Below, in pieces: positions 62,123 to 64,000 of a stretch of DNA of 64,000 nt; the stretch's first letter is position 1; each line of letters starts with the position of its first letter. The stretch is taken from the NCBI RefSeq assembly GCF_022846655.1, contig NZ_AP025667.1:5059001-5123000 (forward strand), read 5' to 3'. A model generated the notes under the pieces. It made no database searches. It was not told where the DNA came from and saw nothing but the letters and a program-made list of their open reading frames with translations. A program made the translations under genes and the position numbers. The DNA is from Streptomyces seoulensis. GTDB taxonomy: Bacteria; Actinomycetota; Actinomycetes; Streptomycetales; Streptomycetaceae.

Positions 62123-62206
62123 CTGCAAGTTCTCCGGGCTTCGGCATAACCCTTCCAGTGTCGCAGATCAACACGGCCCGCCCAGGCCAGAGGCGGGTGT
62201 GCGCGG
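62123..62206 (-). pseudogene. Diverged copy of the rlmN start codon region and leader
   Basis: Read leftward, the stretch aligns with the 85 bp around the real rlmN start: ggtgaccxcxcacaccc, gcctgggc, gatctgcgacactgg and then ATG with MPKPGEL, after which homology ends. The leader and first seven codons are therefore repeated about 4.1 kb from the functional gene, in the same orientation. The divergence (roughly a quarter of positions) is too great for a recent duplication. Confidence 0.7.
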
Positions 62207-62683
62207 TCACCTCCGGGGGACGACTGCGGACGTATCCACCTCCGGAGCACCCTCGTCGGCCCGACCGGAGCAGCAGCCGCCGGCCGGGGCGGGGGCGGCG
62301 CTCTTGCCCAGGGTGCCGGCGTCGGCCTTGACCACGTAGACCTCCCAGGGCTCCTTGCCGGGGCCGTGGACCCACACCTTGTCCTGGAGGGCGTAGCAGC
62401 AGGAGGTGTCGCGCTCCTCGAAGGCGGCCAGGCCGGCTTCCTTCAGCCGTCCGGTCGCCGCGGAGACCTGGTCGGTGGAGTCGACCTCGACGCCGAGGTG
62501 GTCCAGGCGGGTGTCCTGTCCGGGCTCGCCTTCGATCAGGACGAGCTTGAGCGGCGGTTCGGTGATCGCGAAGTTGGCGTAGCCGTCGCGCCGCTTCGCC
62601 GGTTCGACGCCGAACAGCTTCGAGTAGAAGTCGACCGACGCTTCGAGGTCGCTGACGCGGAGGGCGAGCTGGACGCGAGACAT
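62207..62683 (-). CDS. arsI: ArsI-type C-As lyase / CadI-like VOC dioxygenase
   Basis: A 158-residue VOC protein (MSRVQLALRVSDLEASVDFY). The vicinal cysteine pair Cys95-Cys96 in DTSCCYALQDKVWV is the mark of ArsI lyases that cleave the carbon-arsenic bond of methylarsenite. Gln5, His62 and Glu114 are candidates for the iron site. A second Cys pair (GGCCSG, about 137-138) lies in the tail. It is divergent from arsR and the ACR3 pump, giving an arsenic detoxification cluster. ATG start at 62683. Confidence 0.9.
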   Translation of the reverse strand: MSRVQLALRVSDLEASVDFYSKLFGVEPAKRRDGYANFAITEPPLKLVLIEGEPGQDTRLDHLGVEVDSTDQVSAATGRLKEAGLAAFEERDTSCCYALQDKVWVHGPGKEPWEVYVVKADAGTLGKSAAPAPAGGCCSGRADEGAPEVDTSAVVPRR

Positions 62684-62762
62684 GGCGGTGCTCCCATCGA
62701 CTTGCATTGACATCTGTCGATGCAACATTGCGCCCTGCATAGAAGCCTGTCAATATCGAAGC

Positions 62763-63170
62763 ATGTCGAAGCAAGAGCCTGCCGTGTCGGACCGGACCTC
62801 CGGGGACGATGACTGCTGCCCGGGACTGCTGACCGCTCCCCTGGGCGAGGACCAGGCGGTCGAGTTGGCGAAGGTGTTCAAGGCACTGGGGGACCCGGTC
62901 AGGCTGCGGCTGCTGTCGCTGATCGCTTCGAGGGCGGGCGGGGAGGTCTGCGTCTGTGACCTGACTCCGGCGTTCGACCTGTCCCAGCCGACCATCTCCC
63001 ATCACCTCAAGCTGCTGCGCCAGGCCGGCCTCATCGACTGCGAGCGGCGCGGCACCTGGGTCTACTACTGGTCGCTGCCGGAGACGACCGACCGTCTCGC
63101 GGGCATCCTCACCCGCCCGAGCGGCGAGCCCCTGCCCCTCCACGCGGAGACCGCCGGAGCGTCGTCGTGA
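62763..63170 (+). CDS. arsR: ArsR/SmtB-family metalloregulator
   Basis: A 135-residue repressor with a winged helix (VFKALGDPVRLRLLSLIASR, DLSQPTISHHLKLLRQAGLI). Metal-site cysteines are likely in VCVCDL (Cys63, Cys65) and DCCPG (Cys18, Cys19), which suits As(III). It probably represses arsI and the pump from the 80-bp divergent spacer. The ATG at 62763 follows caatat by six bases, suggesting a leaderless transcript. Confidence 0.92.
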   Translation: MSKQEPAVSDRTSGDDDCCPGLLTAPLGEDQAVELAKVFKALGDPVRLRLLSLIASRAGGEVCVCDLTPAFDLSQPTISHHLKLLRQAGLIDCERRGTWVYYWSLPETTDRLAGILTRPSGEPLPLHAETAGASS

Positions 63171-64000
63171 GCATGAGCGCACCTGACCGGAACGTGGCCG
63201 GACGCCTGTCGTTCCTGGACCGTCATCTGGCGCTGTGGATCCTCGCCGCGATGGTGGCCGGGCTCGGCCTGGGGCGCCTGGTGCCCGGGCTCGGGGACAC
63301 GCTGGCGACGGTGACCGTGAGCGGGGTGTCCCTGCCGATCGCGGCGGGCCTGCTCGTGATGATGTACCCGGTGCTGGCCAAGGTCCGCTACGACCGCCTC
63401 GACACCGTCACCCGGGACCGCCGGCTCCTGTTGCCCTCGCTGCTGCTGAACTGGATCGTCGGCCCCGCGCTCATGTTCGCCCTGGCCTGGCTGTTCCTGC
63501 CGGACCTGCCCGAGTACCGCACCGGCCTGATCATCGTCGGCCTCGCCCGCTGCATCGCCATGGTCGTCATCTGGAACGACCTCGCCTGCGGAGACCGCGA
63601 GGCCGCCGCCGTCCTGGTCGCCCTGAACTCCGTGTTCCAGGTGATCGCGTTCTCGGCCCTCGGCTGGTTCTACCTGAGCTTCCTGCCCGGCCTGCTCGGC
63701 CTGGCGCAGAGCGGACTGGACGTCTCGGTCTGGGAGATCGCCCGCAGCGTGCTGATCTTCCTGGGCATCCCGCTCGCGGCCGGCTACCTCACCCGCCGCA
63801 TCGGCGAGAGGACCAGGGGCCGCACCTGGTACGAGTCGAAGCTGATCCCGCGCGTCGGCCCCTTCGCCCTCTACGGACTGCTGTTCACCGTCGTCATCCT
63901 CTTCGCCCTCCAAGGCGACGCCATCACGTCCAAGCCCCTCGACGTGGCCCGCATCGCCCTGCCGCTGCTGGTCTACTTCGCGCTCATGTGGTCCGGCTCC
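63167..64000 (+). CDS. acr3: ACR3-family arsenite efflux transporter, N-terminal part
   Basis: Partial gene running off the right edge (about 278 codons seen). It starts at the GTG overlapping the arsR stop (GTGA), or at the ATG at 63173. The protein has many membrane segments (LALWILAAMVAGLGLGRLVPGL, LNWIVGPALMFALAWLF) and the ACR3 signature GLARCIAMVVIWNDLACGD with the catalytic Cys. It exports arsenite from the cytoplasm. Co-transcribed with arsR. Confidence 0.93.
   Translation, partial: MSMSAPDRNVAGRLSFLDRHLALWILAAMVAGLGLGRLVPGLGDTLATVTVSGVSLPIAAGLLVMMYPVLAKVRYDRLDTVTRDRRLLLPSLLLNWIVGPALMFALAWLFLPDLPEYRTGLIIVGLARCIAMVVIWNDLACGDREAAAVLVALNSVFQVIAFSALGWFYLSFLPGLLGLAQSGLDVSVWEIARSVLIFLGIPLAAGYLTRRIGERTRGRTWYESKLIPRVGPFALYGLLFTVVILFALQGDAITSKPLDVARIALPLLVYFALMWSGS

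Noticed and set aside
62085..63182. Leftward 365-codon frame over arsI and arsR
   Set aside because: It runs antisense to arsR and out of frame with arsI. Only its last residues recall RlmN, which is explained by the repeated rlmN start.

Overview
The window is high-GC actinobacterial chromosome with Streptomyces gene order and codon use: many GTG and TTG starts, four-base start/stop overlaps, and GC-rich hairpin terminators without U tracts. The order ylxR-nusA-rimP, proS, ispG-rseP-dxr, the putrescine/GABA genes and rlmN agrees with what I recall of the S. coelicolor region around SCO5640-SCO5705. That comparison is from memory, not from a search.

Left part (1-16.7 kb): translation and isoprenoid housekeeping genes. 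These are the start of ylxR, nusA, rimP, a lipoprotein/DUF4439 pair, a degenerate APH-fold protein, proS, two GNAT acetyltransferases and the MEP-pathway genes ispG and dxr flanking a site-2 protease. They are followed by a secreted lamin-tail protein, an acyl-CoA dehydrogenase, a formate/nitrite-type channel and an aldehyde dehydrogenase.

Middle (16.7-48 kb): a polyamine/GABA catabolic region interleaved with other genes. It holds a PucR regulator, gabT, and one long leftward unit (33269 to 26115) encoding an aminobutyraldehyde dehydrogenase, PotD, PotA, PotB, PotC and a PuuB-like flavin oxidase. A second aldehyde dehydrogenase-PotD cassette (45516 to 42828) lies divergent from an Lrp/AsnC regulator and a putrescine-type aminotransferase. 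Together these can import putrescine, oxidise or transaminate it to 4-aminobutanal, and pass it through GABA to succinate semialdehyde. Interspersed are a VirD4/TraD-like ATPase, a GH18 chitinase with a DasR-type operator, a NADAR protein, a probable aminodeoxyfutalosine deaminase, a UvrA2-type ATPase, and a TerD/vWA-DUF6308-AraC-VOC run.

Right part (47.8-58.1 kb): an ABC exporter pair, small VOC, kinase-like and LOG proteins, a sortase substrate with an LAETG motif, a thiamine ABC transporter (thiB-thiP-thiQ) behind a TPP riboswitch, and rlmN.

Far right (58.1-64 kb): the decayed remnant of an integrative element. It has a tRNA 3' fragment with its terminator, small accessory proteins including a YrhB/Imm35-like one, a 3'-truncated GntR regulator and an N-terminally truncated tyrosine integrase. 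A diverged second copy of the rlmN start and leader lies on its far side. Next to it is an arsenic cluster (arsI-like lyase, arsR, ACR3 pump) that runs off the window end.
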